Notes: a model not told the origin generated them from the sequence alone. DNA of 36,813 nt from Nocardia carnea NBRC 14403 (GCF_000308515.1 NZ_BAFV01000030.1:1-36813); one strand, 5' to 3'; shown: positions 1-8,617, counted from the stretch's first letter. Numbers and translations are program-made.

Positions 1-205
1 GGTTCGCTACTTGCCGGTCGGCGCCGAGCCCCCTCGACGCCGGCGGGGGATCCCGTTGCGGGCGCCCGCAAGTCTCACTGCCGATGCCGGTCCGAGCAGC
101 TCGTTACGGGCGTTGCGAGCCTGTCGCACCGGGCGGATTGCTCGTACCCGTGACGTTTGCGGCAACCGGTCCCGGGTAGCTCGCCCACCGGACCAACCGG
201 CAAGC

Positions 206-229
206 CGGCGCGGCCGCTCGGCCGCGCCG
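206..229. terminator. GC-rich hairpin upstream of the alcohol dehydrogenase
   Basis: Perfect inverted repeat with 11-bp arms (206-216 and 219-229) and a 2-base centre, made only of G and C in the stem. There is no T-tract. It may end a transcript entering from the left edge or sit in the leader of the gene at 276. No gene is visible in bases 1-275. Confidence 0.35.
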
Positions 230-275
230 TGTTCGGGCCGGAACAGCGTAGGACCCGTCGGTCGAGGGAGCGGAT

Positions 276-1463
276 ATGAAAGCTGTGACGTGGCAGGGCA
301 AACGCAATGTGCAGGTATCCGATGTGGCCGACCCGCGGATCCAGGAGCCGGGTGATGCCGTCGTCCGGGTGACCTCCACCGCGATCTGCGGATCCGATCT
401 GCACCTGTACGAACTACTCGGCCCGTTCATGTCCGCGGGCGATGTGCTCGGGCACGAGGCAATCGGGGTGGTCGAGGAAGTCGGTTCCGAGGTCACGAAC
501 CTCTCGAAGGGGGACCGGGTGGTGGTGCCGTTCCAGATCAGCTGCGGGGGTTGCGTGATGTGCCGGCAGGGGCTGATGACCCAGTGCGAGACCACGCAGG
601 TGCGGGATCAGGGGTGTGGCGCGGCACTGTTCGGTTACTCCAAACTCTACGGTCAGGTGCCGGGTGGCCAGGCCGAATACCTGCGGGTGCCGTATGCCGA
701 TTTCACCCATATCCGAGTGCCCGACGGTCCCGCCGACACCCGGTATCTGTTCCTGTCGGATGTACTGCCGACCGCGTGGCAGGCCGTCGAGTACGCCGCC
801 GTACCGGACGGCGGATCGGTGACCGTCCTCGGGCTCGGCCCGATCGGCGAGATGGCGGCGCGGATCGCACACCATCGCGGGTTGCGGGTGATCGGCGTGG
901 ATCTGGTCGCCGAACGGCTGGATCGCGCTGCCGCCCACGGTATCGACACTATCGATCTGGGTGCCGTGGGTGGTGGCCTGGTGGATGCGGTACGCGACCG
1001 CACCGACGGCCGGGGCAGTGATGCGGTGATCGAGGCGGTCGGTATGGAGGCACACGGATCACCGGTGGCGGCCGCGGCGCAGCGGATGGTGTCGTACCTG
1101 CCCGATGCGGTGGCCGCGCCGGCGATGAACACTGCGGGTCTGGATCGGCTCGCCGCATTGCATTCGGCGATCGATATCGTCCGGCGCGGCGGCACGATCT
1201 CGATTATCGGTGTGTACGGCGGGATGGCCGATCCGCTGCCGATGCGGGTGTTGTTCGACAAACAGATCCAGTTGCGGATGGGCCAGGCCAATGTGAAGCG
1301 CTGGTCCGACGATATTCTGCCGTTGCTCGGCGACAGCGATCCGCTCGGCGTGGACAACTTCGCGACCCACCACCTGCCCCTGTCCGCGGCGCCCGAGGCA
1401 TACCGCATGTTCCAGGCCAAGGACGACGGCGCGATCAAGGTCGTGCTGGATCCCGCCGCCTGA
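276..1463 (+). CDS. Zinc-dependent alcohol dehydrogenase (formaldehyde-dehydrogenase-like MDR)
   Basis: 395-residue medium-chain dehydrogenase/reductase. An N-terminal GroES-like domain carries the likely catalytic zinc ligands Cys38 and His60-Glu61 (GHE motif) and the structural-zinc cysteines 90, 93, 96 and 104. A Rossmann domain follows, with the GLGPIG nucleotide loop near residue 187. The length and the long segment after the Rossmann loop fit the glutathione-independent formaldehyde dehydrogenase-like subgroup, which oxidises alcohols or aldehyde adducts with NAD(P). The ATG is preceded by GAGGGAG at about five bases. The gene stands alone and converges on the TauE/SafE gene. The substrate cannot be read from sequence. 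Confidence 0.92.
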   Translation: MKAVTWQGKRNVQVSDVADPRIQEPGDAVVRVTSTAICGSDLHLYELLGPFMSAGDVLGHEAIGVVEEVGSEVTNLSKGDRVVVPFQISCGGCVMCRQGLMTQCETTQVRDQGCGAALFGYSKLYGQVPGGQAEYLRVPYADFTHIRVPDGPADTRYLFLSDVLPTAWQAVEYAAVPDGGSVTVLGLGPIGEMAARIAHHRGLRVIGVDLVAERLDRAAAHGIDTIDLGAVGGGLVDAVRDRTDGRGSDAVIEAVGMEAHGSPVAAAAQRMVSYLPDAVAAPAMNTAGLDRLAALHSAIDIVRRGGTISIIGVYGGMADPLPMRVLFDKQIQLRMGQANVKRWSDDILPLLGDSDPLGVDNFATHHLPLSAAPEAYRMFQAKDDGAIKVVLDPAA

Positions 1464-1483
1464 CGAACTTCGTCGCCCGACGG

Positions 1484-2221
1484 TCACGCGATCGCGAGGT
1501 ATCCTGCCAGGCCGATTCCACACAACGCCACCCCGATCCGCATTCCGGCGGGTGGCAGCCGGGCGACCAGCGCAGGTCCGAACCAGCCGCCCGCGAAGGC
1601 GCCGATACCCATGGCGGCCGCCGCGAGCCAGTGCACAGGGCCGAAGACCGCGAAACCGGCCGCGGCAACCAGGTTGGCAACTCCGGTCAGCACGCTTTTG
1701 AGAACGCTGGCCCGCCAGATCGTCTCGGAGGTGCAGACCAAGATCAGCGCCAGGAACATCACGCCCGCACCCGCGCCGAAATACCCGCCGTAGAGCGCGA
1801 CGACGGCGGTGGCGAGCGGGTACAGCCGGGGAAAGGTGCGGTTGCCCGCGAGTGCCCGCAGTTTCGGTTGCAGGAGCAGGCTCGTCGATGCGAGCGCAAT
1901 GAGGACCGGGACGACGGCGTCGAAGACTTCGGCGGGTGTGGTCAGCAGCAGTATCGCGCCGCCGAGCCCGCCGAGTGCCGCGCACCCGGCATGCAGGACG
2001 AGCGACCGTGCGTCGTCTGCTACCGCCGCACCTGCTTTCGCCGTGGATCCGGCGCCGACTGCGACCATGGCGACGGTGTTGGTCACATTGGCCGATACCG
2101 GGGACAATCCGGCCGCCAGTAGTGCGGGATACGAGATCAGCGAGGCGATACCGGTGACGTAACCGACTATTCCGGCGAAGAATCCGGCGACCGTGACAAG
2201 TCCGACGGTGAGCACGGTCAA
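1484..2221 (-). CDS. TauE/SafE family membrane transporter (sulfite/organosulfonate exporter type)
   Basis: 245-residue polytopic membrane protein, hydrophobic throughout, with the family-typical N-terminal segment rich in Gly and Ala followed by SANVTNTVA, a conserved TauE/SafE feature. The family exports small anions such as sulfite or sulfoacetate; the substrate here is unknown. I chose the TTG at 2221 because GGAGA sits nine bases upstream. The open frame continues to 2548, but that extension is Arg/Ser-rich and lacks family character. It is divergent from the HtdZ-like gene, with about 250 bp between them, and convergent with the upstream dehydrogenase. Confidence 0.88.
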   Translation of the reverse strand: MTVLTVGLVTVAGFFAGIVGYVTGIASLISYPALLAAGLSPVSANVTNTVAMVAVGAGSTAKAGAAVADDARSLVLHAGCAALGGLGGAILLLTTPAEVFDAVVPVLIALASTSLLLQPKLRALAGNRTFPRLYPLATAVVALYGGYFGAGAGVMFLALILVCTSETIWRASVLKSVLTGVANLVAAAGFAVFGPVHWLAAAAMGIGAFAGGWFGPALVARLPPAGMRIGVALCGIGLAGYLAIA

Positions 2222-2468
2222 CGGTGATGGTCTCCTGTATGGAACGGGCCCGTTCGATGGTCGCCGGAGAGGGCGGCTGCCGCCGCGCGGGCATTCATCC
2301 GACGACTTGCGGCAGCATATCGCGCTCAGGAATGAGCTACACGACGAGGATATTTGGGACGAAAATTCAGAATGTCTCAGTTCGGCTTGAACTCCGGAGC
2401 AAAGTGCGGAATACCTATTAGCGGAGTTGCGATGTCGCGACAGCGGCACGGGATCGAAGGAGACACCT

Positions 2469-2927
2469 ATGCGCACATTCACCGGCAAGGACGAAGTTCT
2501 GGCAGCAGTGGGGGAGACTCTCGGCACCAGCGAGTGGGTGGAGGTCACCCAGCAGATGGTCGACCAGTTCGCCGAGGCGACCGGCGACCACCAGTGGATC
2601 CATGTCGACCCGGAACGGGCGAAACGGGAGAGCCCGTTCGGCGGGCCGATCGCCCACGGCTATCTGACCCTGTCGATGCTGCCGCTGCTCGGTTCGCAGA
2701 TCTTCGCGTTCGAGAACGCGAAACTGGGAATCAACTACGGCTCCAACAAGGTCCGGTTCCCGAGTCCGGTGCCGGTGGGCGCGAAGGTCCGTTCCACCGC
2801 CGTACTGGCGGATGCCACCGAGGTATCCGGCGGTGCGCTGCAACTGGTCGTGCAGCACACCGTCGAGACCGAGGGTGGCGCCAAACCCGCGTTGATCGCG
2901 GAGGCGGTGAGCCGGGTCGTGTTCTGA
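2469..2927 (+). CDS. htdZ: MaoC-like (R)-specific enoyl/3-hydroxyacyl-CoA hydratase, HtdZ type
   Basis: 152-residue single hot-dog protein. The hydratase-2 motif is plain: an Asp-His pair in ATGDHQWIHVDPERA at about residues 38-52, followed by the GPIAHGYLTLS helix. From memory it matches Mycobacterium tuberculosis HtdZ (Rv0130) almost position by position, including the NYG-NKVRFP-PVPVG stretch, so hydration of trans-2-enoyl-CoA to (R)-3-hydroxyacyl-CoA is the likely reaction. The start is the ATG at 2469, with GAAGGAG seven bases upstream; an in-frame extension to 2427 lacks a ribosome site. It converges on the mycofactocin-type dehydrogenase with 22 bp between them. Confidence 0.93.
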   Translation: MRTFTGKDEVLAAVGETLGTSEWVEVTQQMVDQFAEATGDHQWIHVDPERAKRESPFGGPIAHGYLTLSMLPLLGSQIFAFENAKLGINYGSNKVRFPSPVPVGAKVRSTAVLADATEVSGGALQLVVQHTVETEGGAKPALIAEAVSRVVF

Positions 2928-2949
2928 TCTCCGGTGGTACCGGCGCCGG

Positions 2950-4077
2950 TCAGTGATCGGCGTCGGTGAACCGGATGATCCCGCGGATATTGCGGCCTTC
3001 GAGCATATCGGTGACTCCTTCGTTGATCTGCTCGAGCGAGTATTCGCGGGTGATCATATCGCCGAGTCCGAGATCGCCCAGCTTGTAGAGTGCCAGGACC
3101 TCCGGGATCAGCAGTTGTGGGTTTCCGCCGCCGAACAGGGTGCCGCACAGGCTCTTCTGCTGGAAGGTCAGCGCCGAGAGGTTCATCCGGGGATTGGTTT
3201 CCGCGGCGTCACCGGTGGCGGCGAGTACACAGCTGCCGGCCTTGGCGGTGATCCGCATCCATTTGGCCAGATCGTGGCCATCGCACCGGCCGACCGCCAC
3301 GATCACCGTGCGGCACATCTGCCCGCCGGTGATCTCTTCGATGGCGCCGATCGCGCTATCGATATCGGAGTAGGTGTGGGTGGCCCCGAACTTCGCGGCC
3401 TGCGTGCATTTGGCCTCGACCGGGTCCACCGCGAAGATCCGCCGCGCCCCGGAGATCACGGCGGCCTGTACCGCGGCCGTGCCCACCGCGCCGGCGCCGA
3501 TCACCGCGACATCTTCCCCGGGCCGCACCGTGGCGGTGTTGACCACGGCGCCGTATCCGGTGGTGACACTGCAGCTGGCGAGGCAGGCGATATCGAACGG
3601 GATGGTGGGGTCGATCTTGACCACCGAACTCTTGTGCACCACCGCGTAAGGGGCGAAGGCGCCGATCAGGGAGGTGGGGTGCACATCGTGGCCGCGGGCC
3701 CGGATGCGGAAGGTGCCGTCGGATACGGCGCCCCGGGTGAGCAGCTCCTGTCCGCGATCGCACAGGTTGTGGTGACCCGATAGGCAGGATTGGCACATCC
3801 CGCAGGCCGGGATGAACGAGAAGACCACATGATCGCCCACCGCGAGCTGGTCGACTCCGGCACCCACTTCGGTGATCACTCCGGCGCCTTCGTGCCCGCC
3901 GAGGATCGGGAACTCGGCGGTGGGGACATCACCGCTGGCCAGCCGCTGATCGAACTGGCACAGGCCGGCGGTTTCGACGCGGACCTTCACCTCGCCCTGC
4001 TGGGGATCGCCGATCTCGATCTCCTCGACCGACCACGGCTGCGCGTAATCCCAGATCAAAGCACCCTTGGATTTCAT
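2950..4077 (-). CDS. NDMA-dependent (mycofactocin-associated) alcohol dehydrogenase
   Basis: 375-residue zinc MDR of the NDMA-dependent alcohol dehydrogenase subfamily. It opens with MKSKGALIW and PWSVEEIEIGDP, which are typical of that group. Catalytic zinc ligands are Cys40 and His62-Glu63; structural-zinc cysteines are 92, 95, 98 and 106. The Rossmann loop is GAGAVG. Enzymes of this subfamily hold NAD tightly and pass electrons to mycofactocin, with NDMA as the artificial acceptor. The start is the ATG at 4077, preceded by AGGGAAG; the longer frame to 4326 overlaps the upstream SDR stop and has no family match. It lies 170 bp downstream of the mycofactocin-type SDR on the same strand. Confidence 0.92.
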   Translation of the reverse strand: MKSKGALIWDYAQPWSVEEIEIGDPQQGEVKVRVETAGLCQFDQRLASGDVPTAEFPILGGHEGAGVITEVGAGVDQLAVGDHVVFSFIPACGMCQSCLSGHHNLCDRGQELLTRGAVSDGTFRIRARGHDVHPTSLIGAFAPYAVVHKSSVVKIDPTIPFDIACLASCSVTTGYGAVVNTATVRPGEDVAVIGAGAVGTAAVQAAVISGARRIFAVDPVEAKCTQAAKFGATHTYSDIDSAIGAIEEITGGQMCRTVIVAVGRCDGHDLAKWMRITAKAGSCVLAATGDAAETNPRMNLSALTFQQKSLCGTLFGGGNPQLLIPEVLALYKLGDLGLGDMITREYSLEQINEGVTDMLEGRNIRGIIRFTDADH

Positions 4078-4247
4078 CGGCTTCCCTAACTGTCGTGACG
4101 GTCGTGCACGTGGTCCACGGCAGTACCCAGGTTGCCTGATAATGCCGTTCTCGGAAAGTGTTATATCGAATTTTCCTACGGTTTTCCGCACGACCCGCAC
4201 GAGAACCCGCCCCGGCGCCTCGCGGAGCGCGCCGCGGCGGGCTGCTG

Positions 4248-5069
4248 TCAGTACTGCGCCGAACCGAGATCCACCGAGATACTGCCGGCGGTGACGAACC
4301 GGGATTCCTCGCTCGCCAGCCAGCACACCGCGTCCGCGATATCCTCCGGCATCGCGATCCCCTCCGGCAGTAGCGGAGTGTTCATCCCGGTCAGCTGCCC
4401 GTTGGTCTCGGCGGCCCGGGTGAGGGCGCCGACCATATCGCCCGAACCCATCGGTGTGGCCACCGGCCCGGGGGCCACGCTGTTGACCCGGATCGAATGC
4501 TTACCGAGTTCGGCGGCGAATGCCCGCGCCATCCCGGTGACGGCATGCTTGCTGGAGGTGTAGTGGACCATGAACGGCTGCATGGCCACCCCGGACGCCG
4601 AACTGATGAGTACGATCGACCCGCCGCGCCCGCCGTCGATGATGTGCTGCGCGCCGGCCATCACCGTGTTCCAGGTTCCGGTGACATTGGTGTCGATCAC
4701 CGCCTGGAACGATTCCGGGGTGATGGTGTCCCAGGGCTCGGGCGGGCATATCCCGGCGTTGGCCACGATCACATCGAGGCGGCCGAACCGGGCGACCCCC
4801 TCGTCCACAACTGTGCGCAACGCCGCGAGATCACGGGTATCGGCGACGGCGGCGAAGATTTTGCCGCCGGCACCCTCCACCAGGCGTACGGTTTCGTCGA
4901 GATCGTCCGGAGTCGCGGAATCGTAGGGCACCGCGGGCGGCAACGGTGCGCACAGGTCGACCGCGATGATTTCGGCGCCCTCCGCCGCCAGTCGCTGCGC
5001 GTGCGCGCGGCCCTGGCCACGCGCCGCCCCGGTGACGAAAGCTACTTTGCCGGATAGTCGACCGCTCAC
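4248..5069 (-). CDS. Mycofactocin-coupled SDR family oxidoreductase
   Basis: 273-residue short-chain dehydrogenase. The cofactor loop TGAARGQGRAHA near residues 14-25 and the following EGAEIIAVDLC are hallmarks of the mycofactocin-coupled SDR subfamily. VANAGI is the NNAG equivalent, and the catalytic Ser and YTSSK (YxxxK) are intact. Such enzymes oxidise secondary alcohols such as carveol or terpenols and reduce mycofactocin. The start is the GTG at 5069, with GGAG eight bases upstream; the extra in-frame N-terminus to 5135 is not family-like. It is probably co-regulated with the NDMA-type dehydrogenase just downstream. No mft biosynthesis genes are in this window. Confidence 0.92.
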   Translation of the reverse strand: MSGRLSGKVAFVTGAARGQGRAHAQRLAAEGAEIIAVDLCAPLPPAVPYDSATPDDLDETVRLVEGAGGKIFAAVADTRDLAALRTVVDEGVARFGRLDVIVANAGICPPEPWDTITPESFQAVIDTNVTGTWNTVMAGAQHIIDGGRGGSIVLISSASGVAMQPFMVHYTSSKHAVTGMARAFAAELGKHSIRVNSVAPGPVATPMGSGDMVGALTRAAETNGQLTGMNTPLLPEGIAMPEDIADAVCWLASEESRFVTAGSISVDLGSAQY

Positions 5070-5207
5070 TTGCCCTACTCCTGTCGTTACGGGAAACGTC
5101 CGACCATTGTGGGCCGACAGGTGTTCCACGCGCACAGGCCGGGGCTCCCCGACGGGCCGGGAACCGCCCGCAGCAGCGCTGCGGGTCTCGTTCGCGGCCG
5201 AAATACA

Positions 5208-5921
5208 CTACTCCGACAACGCTTTCAGCGCGATCTCGGCGAGTTCCGGCCGGCAGATGAGCAGATCGGGCAGGTACGGATCGGGCCGGTTGTAGCGAAG
5301 CGGGGATCCGTCGAGCCGGGACACATGAAGCCCGGCCGCGAGCGCGACAGCGACCGGGGCGCAGGAATCCCATTCGTACTGCCCGCCCGAATGGGCGTAG
5401 ATATCGGCCTCCCCGCGCACCACCGCCATCGCCTTGGCCCCGGCCGACCCCATCGGAACCTCGGTGGCCGACAACCTGGCCACGAGTTGGATGACCTCGA
5501 AAGAGGGGCGGCTGCGCGACAGTGCGACCCGTACGGTGCCCGGGGGCGGCGGGGGAGCGAGTACCGGCGGCCGGCCGGTATGCAGGACCACGCCCGCGGA
5601 CGGGAGCGCGACGGCGCCGGCCACGGGTTCGCCGTCCACCGCCAGCGCCACGTGCACCGCCCAGTCCGGCCGGCCCGGTTCGCCGAACTCCCGGGTGCCG
5701 TCGAGGGGATCGACGATCCATACCCGGGAACGTTCGGTCCGGGCCGAGTCGTCGGGGGACTCTTCGGAGAGCACGGCATCCGCCGGTCGCAGTTCGGCCA
5801 ATCGGTCGAGCAGCAGACGGTTGGATCGCAGGTCACCGACCCGCCCGCCGAGTTCGCGGATCGACAGGAGCAGTTCGCCGGCCTCTTCGGCCAAGGTTGC
5901 GGCGAGGGTGTGATCGTCCAT
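5208..5921 (-). CDS. cysQ: 3'(2'),5'-bisphosphate nucleotidase CysQ
   Basis: 237-residue member of the inositol-monophosphatase superfamily. Metal-binding motifs are present in order: LSEES near residue 55, WIVDPLDGTREF near residue 72, and EWDSCAPVAV near residue 190. From memory it resembles mycobacterial CysQ over its full length, including SAGAKAMAV and LDGSPLRYN-DPYLPD. CysQ removes the 3'-phosphate from PAP(S) in sulfur assimilation and can also hydrolyse inositol phosphates. The start is the ATG at 5921, with AGGAAGG about six bases upstream. The substrate side chain cannot be settled from sequence, but the CysQ assignment is strong. Confidence 0.93.
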   Translation of the reverse strand: MDDHTLAATLAEEAGELLLSIRELGGRVGDLRSNRLLLDRLAELRPADAVLSEESPDDSARTERSRVWIVDPLDGTREFGEPGRPDWAVHVALAVDGEPVAGAVALPSAGVVLHTGRPPVLAPPPPPGTVRVALSRSRPSFEVIQLVARLSATEVPMGSAGAKAMAVVRGEADIYAHSGGQYEWDSCAPVAVALAAGLHVSRLDGSPLRYNRPDPYLPDLLICRPELAEIALKALSE

Positions 5922-6069
5922 GGGGATCCTTCCTGGCGGGCGTTGCCGTCCGGATCCATATAACACGCCTGCGCCGGGCGCCTCGCCGCGCGGTTACTGT
6001 ACGGCCGGCGGCGCGGCGGCCCGTGTCCGGCCGGGGCCGGCGGCCGGTACGGGCGCGACGGGCCTGACG

Positions 6070-6216
6070 TCAGAAGGCCATGAACAGGATCTGATCCCGG
6101 GTGTAGTCGTGGCCGGGGTGGTTCTCGGTCAGGTGTTTGCGCACGTTCTCGACGAGTTCGTCCTCGTTCGCGCCGGTCAGGTGTTCACCGCAGGGGCAGT
6201 TGAGCTGGGTTTTCAT
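6070..6216 (-). CDS. DUF1059 small protein (48 aa)
   Basis: A 48-residue ORF shorter than usual reporting cut-offs. It starts MKTQLNCPCGEHLTG, continues with an acidic helix (NEDELVENVRKHL) and a His-rich HPGHDYT turn, and ends QILFMAF. Paired cysteines (CPC) and several histidines are characteristic of DUF1059, a tiny domain of unknown function that may bind metal. AAAGGA lies six bases before the ATG at 6216, so translation is well supported. It follows the P450 gene on the same strand with a 70-bp gap, which suggests possible co-transcription. No function is known. Confidence 0.85.
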   Translation of the reverse strand: MKTQLNCPCGEHLTGANEDELVENVRKHLTENHPGHDYTRDQILFMAF

Positions 6217-6286
6217 CGGCTGTCCTTTCGTCATGGGGAGATAACGCCGCTCAGCGTAATAGCCGGGGCGCCACGATGACGACCGA

Positions 6287-7561
6287 TCAGGCCCGCTGCA
6301 CCGCCATCCGTTTGATGCCGTGGACGAAATCGCTGTGCACGTACTCCGGTTTGCCGAGTACCACTTCGGGGACGCGGGTCAGCAACTCGTGGAACAGCAG
6401 CCGCAACTGCATCCTGGCCAGCCAGGCGCCGAGGCAGAAATGGGCGCCGCCGCCACCGAACCCGGAGTGCGTATTCCGGGTCCGGGTGATATCGAAGATA
6501 TGCGGATCGTCGAGTGCGGTATCGTCGCGGTTGGCCGAACAGTAGAACAGCACGAGTTTTTCGCCGGCCCGGATCCGGGTGCCGGCGACTTCGGTATCGG
6601 ATACCGCATGGCGGGCGAAATGCAGTATCGGTGTCGACCAGCGGATGAATTCCTCCACCGCGCCGCCGATTCGCGCGTCGAAATCCTCCAGTAGCCATTC
6701 CCGTTGAGCGGGCCGGTCCACCAGTGCCTGAAAAGCATGGGAGGTCGCCTGTTTGGTGGTGTCGTTACCGGCCGAGGCCAGCAGCACCATGAACGCCCCG
6801 ATCTCCTCGTCGGTGAGCCGATGACCGTCGACCTCGGCGGCGATGATGGCAGACATCAGATCGTCGCGCGGCTCCGCACGCCGCAACCGGGCCAGATCGG
6901 TTCCGGCGCGGTGCAGAATCCCGAACTGCGCCATGAAGAATTCCGCGCGCTCTTCCAAGGCGGCGTACTCGTCGTCGCTCGAGCCGAACATGGCCTCGGC
7001 GGCCTGGGCGACCGCATCACGTCCGGCCGGATCGATGCCGATCATGTCCGAAATAGTGCGCATGGGAAGTTTGCGCGAGACGCTGTCGACGAAATCCACC
7101 GGCGCGCCCGAGGAGAGGTCCGCGAGGAATTCGCCGACGATCTCGGCGGCATTGGCCCGGAGCTGGGATTCGATACGCCGCACCTGCTTCGGCGTGAACG
7201 CCGAACTGATCAGCCGCCGGTAGCGAGTGTGCTGCGGGGGATCCATGGTGAGGAAGAACGTGGTGGGCCGCTGCAGCTCGATGGGCATCGGATCCATACT
7301 GATACCCAGTGCCGAGGTGAACAGCTCGGGATGGCGGCTGACGAAGGCGATATCGTCGTGCCTGGTCACCGCCCAGTAGCCGGGTTCGGAATGCGGGAAC
7401 ACCGCGGGCGGCGGTGCGTGCCAGGTGAGTCCGGGTTCGGTACGCAGTTGCGCGAACACCTCGTCGCGGGCATGGAAATCCCGGGCCCAGAACGCGGGCT
7501 GGGAAATATCGAGCCGGTGGTAGCGGCGCGAGGTGGCGGGCGCGCTGTCGATAGGGCTCAT
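6287..7561 (-). CDS. Cytochrome P450
   Basis: 424-residue soluble bacterial P450. The I-helix oxygen-activation motif ASAGNDTT is near residue 255, the K-helix ExxR is EEFIR, and the heme loop FGGGGAHFCLG places the axial ligand at Cys376. The overall pattern (TMDPPQHTRYRRL, FTPKQV, DTALDDPHIFDITR) resembles the actinobacterial CYP124/125/142-like group that hydroxylates sterol side chains and methyl-branched lipids, but I cannot assign a subfamily by eye. The start is the ATG at 7561, with GGAG six bases upstream. The longer frame to 7864 runs into the next gene. No ferredoxin or reductase gene is adjacent; DUF1059 follows it. Confidence 0.95.
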   Translation of the reverse strand: MSPIDSAPATSRRYHRLDISQPAFWARDFHARDEVFAQLRTEPGLTWHAPPPAVFPHSEPGYWAVTRHDDIAFVSRHPELFTSALGISMDPMPIELQRPTTFFLTMDPPQHTRYRRLISSAFTPKQVRRIESQLRANAAEIVGEFLADLSSGAPVDFVDSVSRKLPMRTISDMIGIDPAGRDAVAQAAEAMFGSSDDEYAALEERAEFFMAQFGILHRAGTDLARLRRAEPRDDLMSAIIAAEVDGHRLTDEEIGAFMVLLASAGNDTTKQATSHAFQALVDRPAQREWLLEDFDARIGGAVEEFIRWSTPILHFARHAVSDTEVAGTRIRAGEKLVLFYCSANRDDTALDDPHIFDITRTRNTHSGFGGGGAHFCLGAWLARMQLRLLFHELLTRVPEVVLGKPEYVHSDFVHGIKRMAVQRA

Positions 7562-7634
7562 GAGCGACTCCGAGCTCGGTGATCCATGGTGCGCGCGCGG
7601 AACAGGCTGAGTGCGCGCGAGTCGTAGAAATACT

Positions 7635-8351
7635 CTAGAGCGCCATTCCTTCCCGGGCGGCGGCTTCCGGCGAATCCAGATGCGCCCGGCGCACCCGTTG
7701 CAGGAACTCGTCCAGCGGCGCTTCGTCCGGCGCCTGCGGCAACACGGTGACGGCGGTAGCGAAACGATACTCGTAGTCGGCGACGATCCGGTGAACGGCT
7801 TCGGCTGCCGGATCCGTCTCGATTGCGGCGCCCAGTGCGTGGTATCGGTCGGGATCGGGAACACGGATCGGCAGCCTGCCGGTGGTGTACAGCTCGTAGC
7901 CCTGCCACAACAGGCGCAAGGTATGCCGGGCGTGCTTGGCCCGGCGCGCGGTCGTCGCCTGCGGCCGGGGGCCGGTCAGTCGGCGGAATTGGCTCGTGGC
8001 GTACCCGAAGAACGCCTCGCGCACCCGGTCCGCGGCCAGGAAGCAGGTCCGCAATTCCACCAGTTCCCGGCCGAATTCGGAATCGGCGGTGTAGCCGTCG
8101 AGCCAGAGGATTTCGGTCGCGGTGGGGTTACACGAGAGCATGAGCCGCATGGCCTTGCCGACTTCGTGATAGGTCGCATCGGCACCGGCGCGGCCCTGCC
8201 GGGTCTGCCGGGCCGGTGGATGCAGGCCCAGCAGGTTCCGGGTCGGCTCCACATAGATTCCGGCGTAGTCGATATCACTGGCAGGACCGGCCAGACCGTA
8301 GGCCGTCGAACCGACCACCCCTTCGAGCAGCAGATCGTGCGTGTGGTTCAT
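7635..8351 (-). CDS. Nucleotidyltransferase-fold protein (YcgL/COG3541-like)
   Basis: 238-residue protein with the pol-beta-type nucleotidyltransferase signature near the N-terminus: GSTAYGLAGPASDIDYAGIY at residues 14-33, which includes the paired aspartates that would bind metal. The remainder is helical and rich in Arg, as in the COG3541 group of predicted nucleotidyltransferases. The substrate is unknown; tRNA or RNA ends, or a protein target, are possible. The start is the ATG at 8351, with a strong AAGGAGG site. It lies 73 bp upstream of the P450 start on the same strand. No second (HEPN-type) partner is visible, so a toxin-antitoxin MNT/HEPN pair is not supported. Confidence 0.8.
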   Translation of the reverse strand: MNHTHDLLLEGVVGSTAYGLAGPASDIDYAGIYVEPTRNLLGLHPPARQTRQGRAGADATYHEVGKAMRLMLSCNPTATEILWLDGYTADSEFGRELVELRTCFLAADRVREAFFGYATSQFRRLTGPRPQATTARRAKHARHTLRLLWQGYELYTTGRLPIRVPDPDRYHALGAAIETDPAAEAVHRIVADYEYRFATAVTVLPQAPDEAPLDEFLQRVRRAHLDSPEAAAREGMAL

Positions 8352-8473
8352 CCGTGGTCCTCCTTCGTATCCCACCGGAGTGCGGTGCCCGGCGCGTGAG
8401 CGCACCTGTCCCCGGCGCCGTCCCCAGATGATCATGATCGACCGGACGTGGTGTGGCCAATGATTTTTCGGCG

Positions 8474-8519
8474 TCTACCTGCGCGGACGCGGGTAGAGGA
8501 AATATTCTTCGAATGTTTC
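8474..8519. promoter_or_regulatory. Two adjacent inverted repeats upstream of the methyltransferase
   Basis: The first repeat has TCTACC (8474-8479) facing GGTAGA (8492-8497), with additional inner GCG/CGC pairing. Immediately after it, an AT-rich imperfect palindrome spans 8499-8519, with nine-base arms, one mismatch and centre TTC. Both lie 100-145 bases before the methyltransferase start in a 266-bp divergent gap. They may be operators or a leader hairpin; no known regulator motif is recognised. Confidence 0.4.
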
Positions 8520-8617
8520 TCCGCCCGGCGATGAATTCGCGGCGGTGCTTCCGTCACCACTGTCGAGCCCTACCTGTCGACGTCGCACCACACCACAACC
8601 GGATAGAGAGAAAACCG

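Noticed and set aside
1059..2294. 411-residue minus-strand frame across the dehydrogenase and exporter genes
   Set aside because: Arg-rich with no recognisable motif; both underlying genes have clear family matches in other frames.
2387..2417. TTGAAC with a TACCTA-type -10 as the HtdZ gene promoter
   Set aside because: The spacing of 19 bases and the poor -10 match are too weak to list as a feature.
7625..7637. TAGA-N5-TCTA symmetric site upstream of the P450, considered as a second KstR box
   Set aside because: It lacks the required AAC and GTT and has the wrong spacing; it also overlaps the stop codon of the upstream gene.
7635..8351. MNT/HEPN toxin-antitoxin module
   Set aside because: Only the nucleotidyltransferase-like gene is present; no HEPN-type partner lies beside it.
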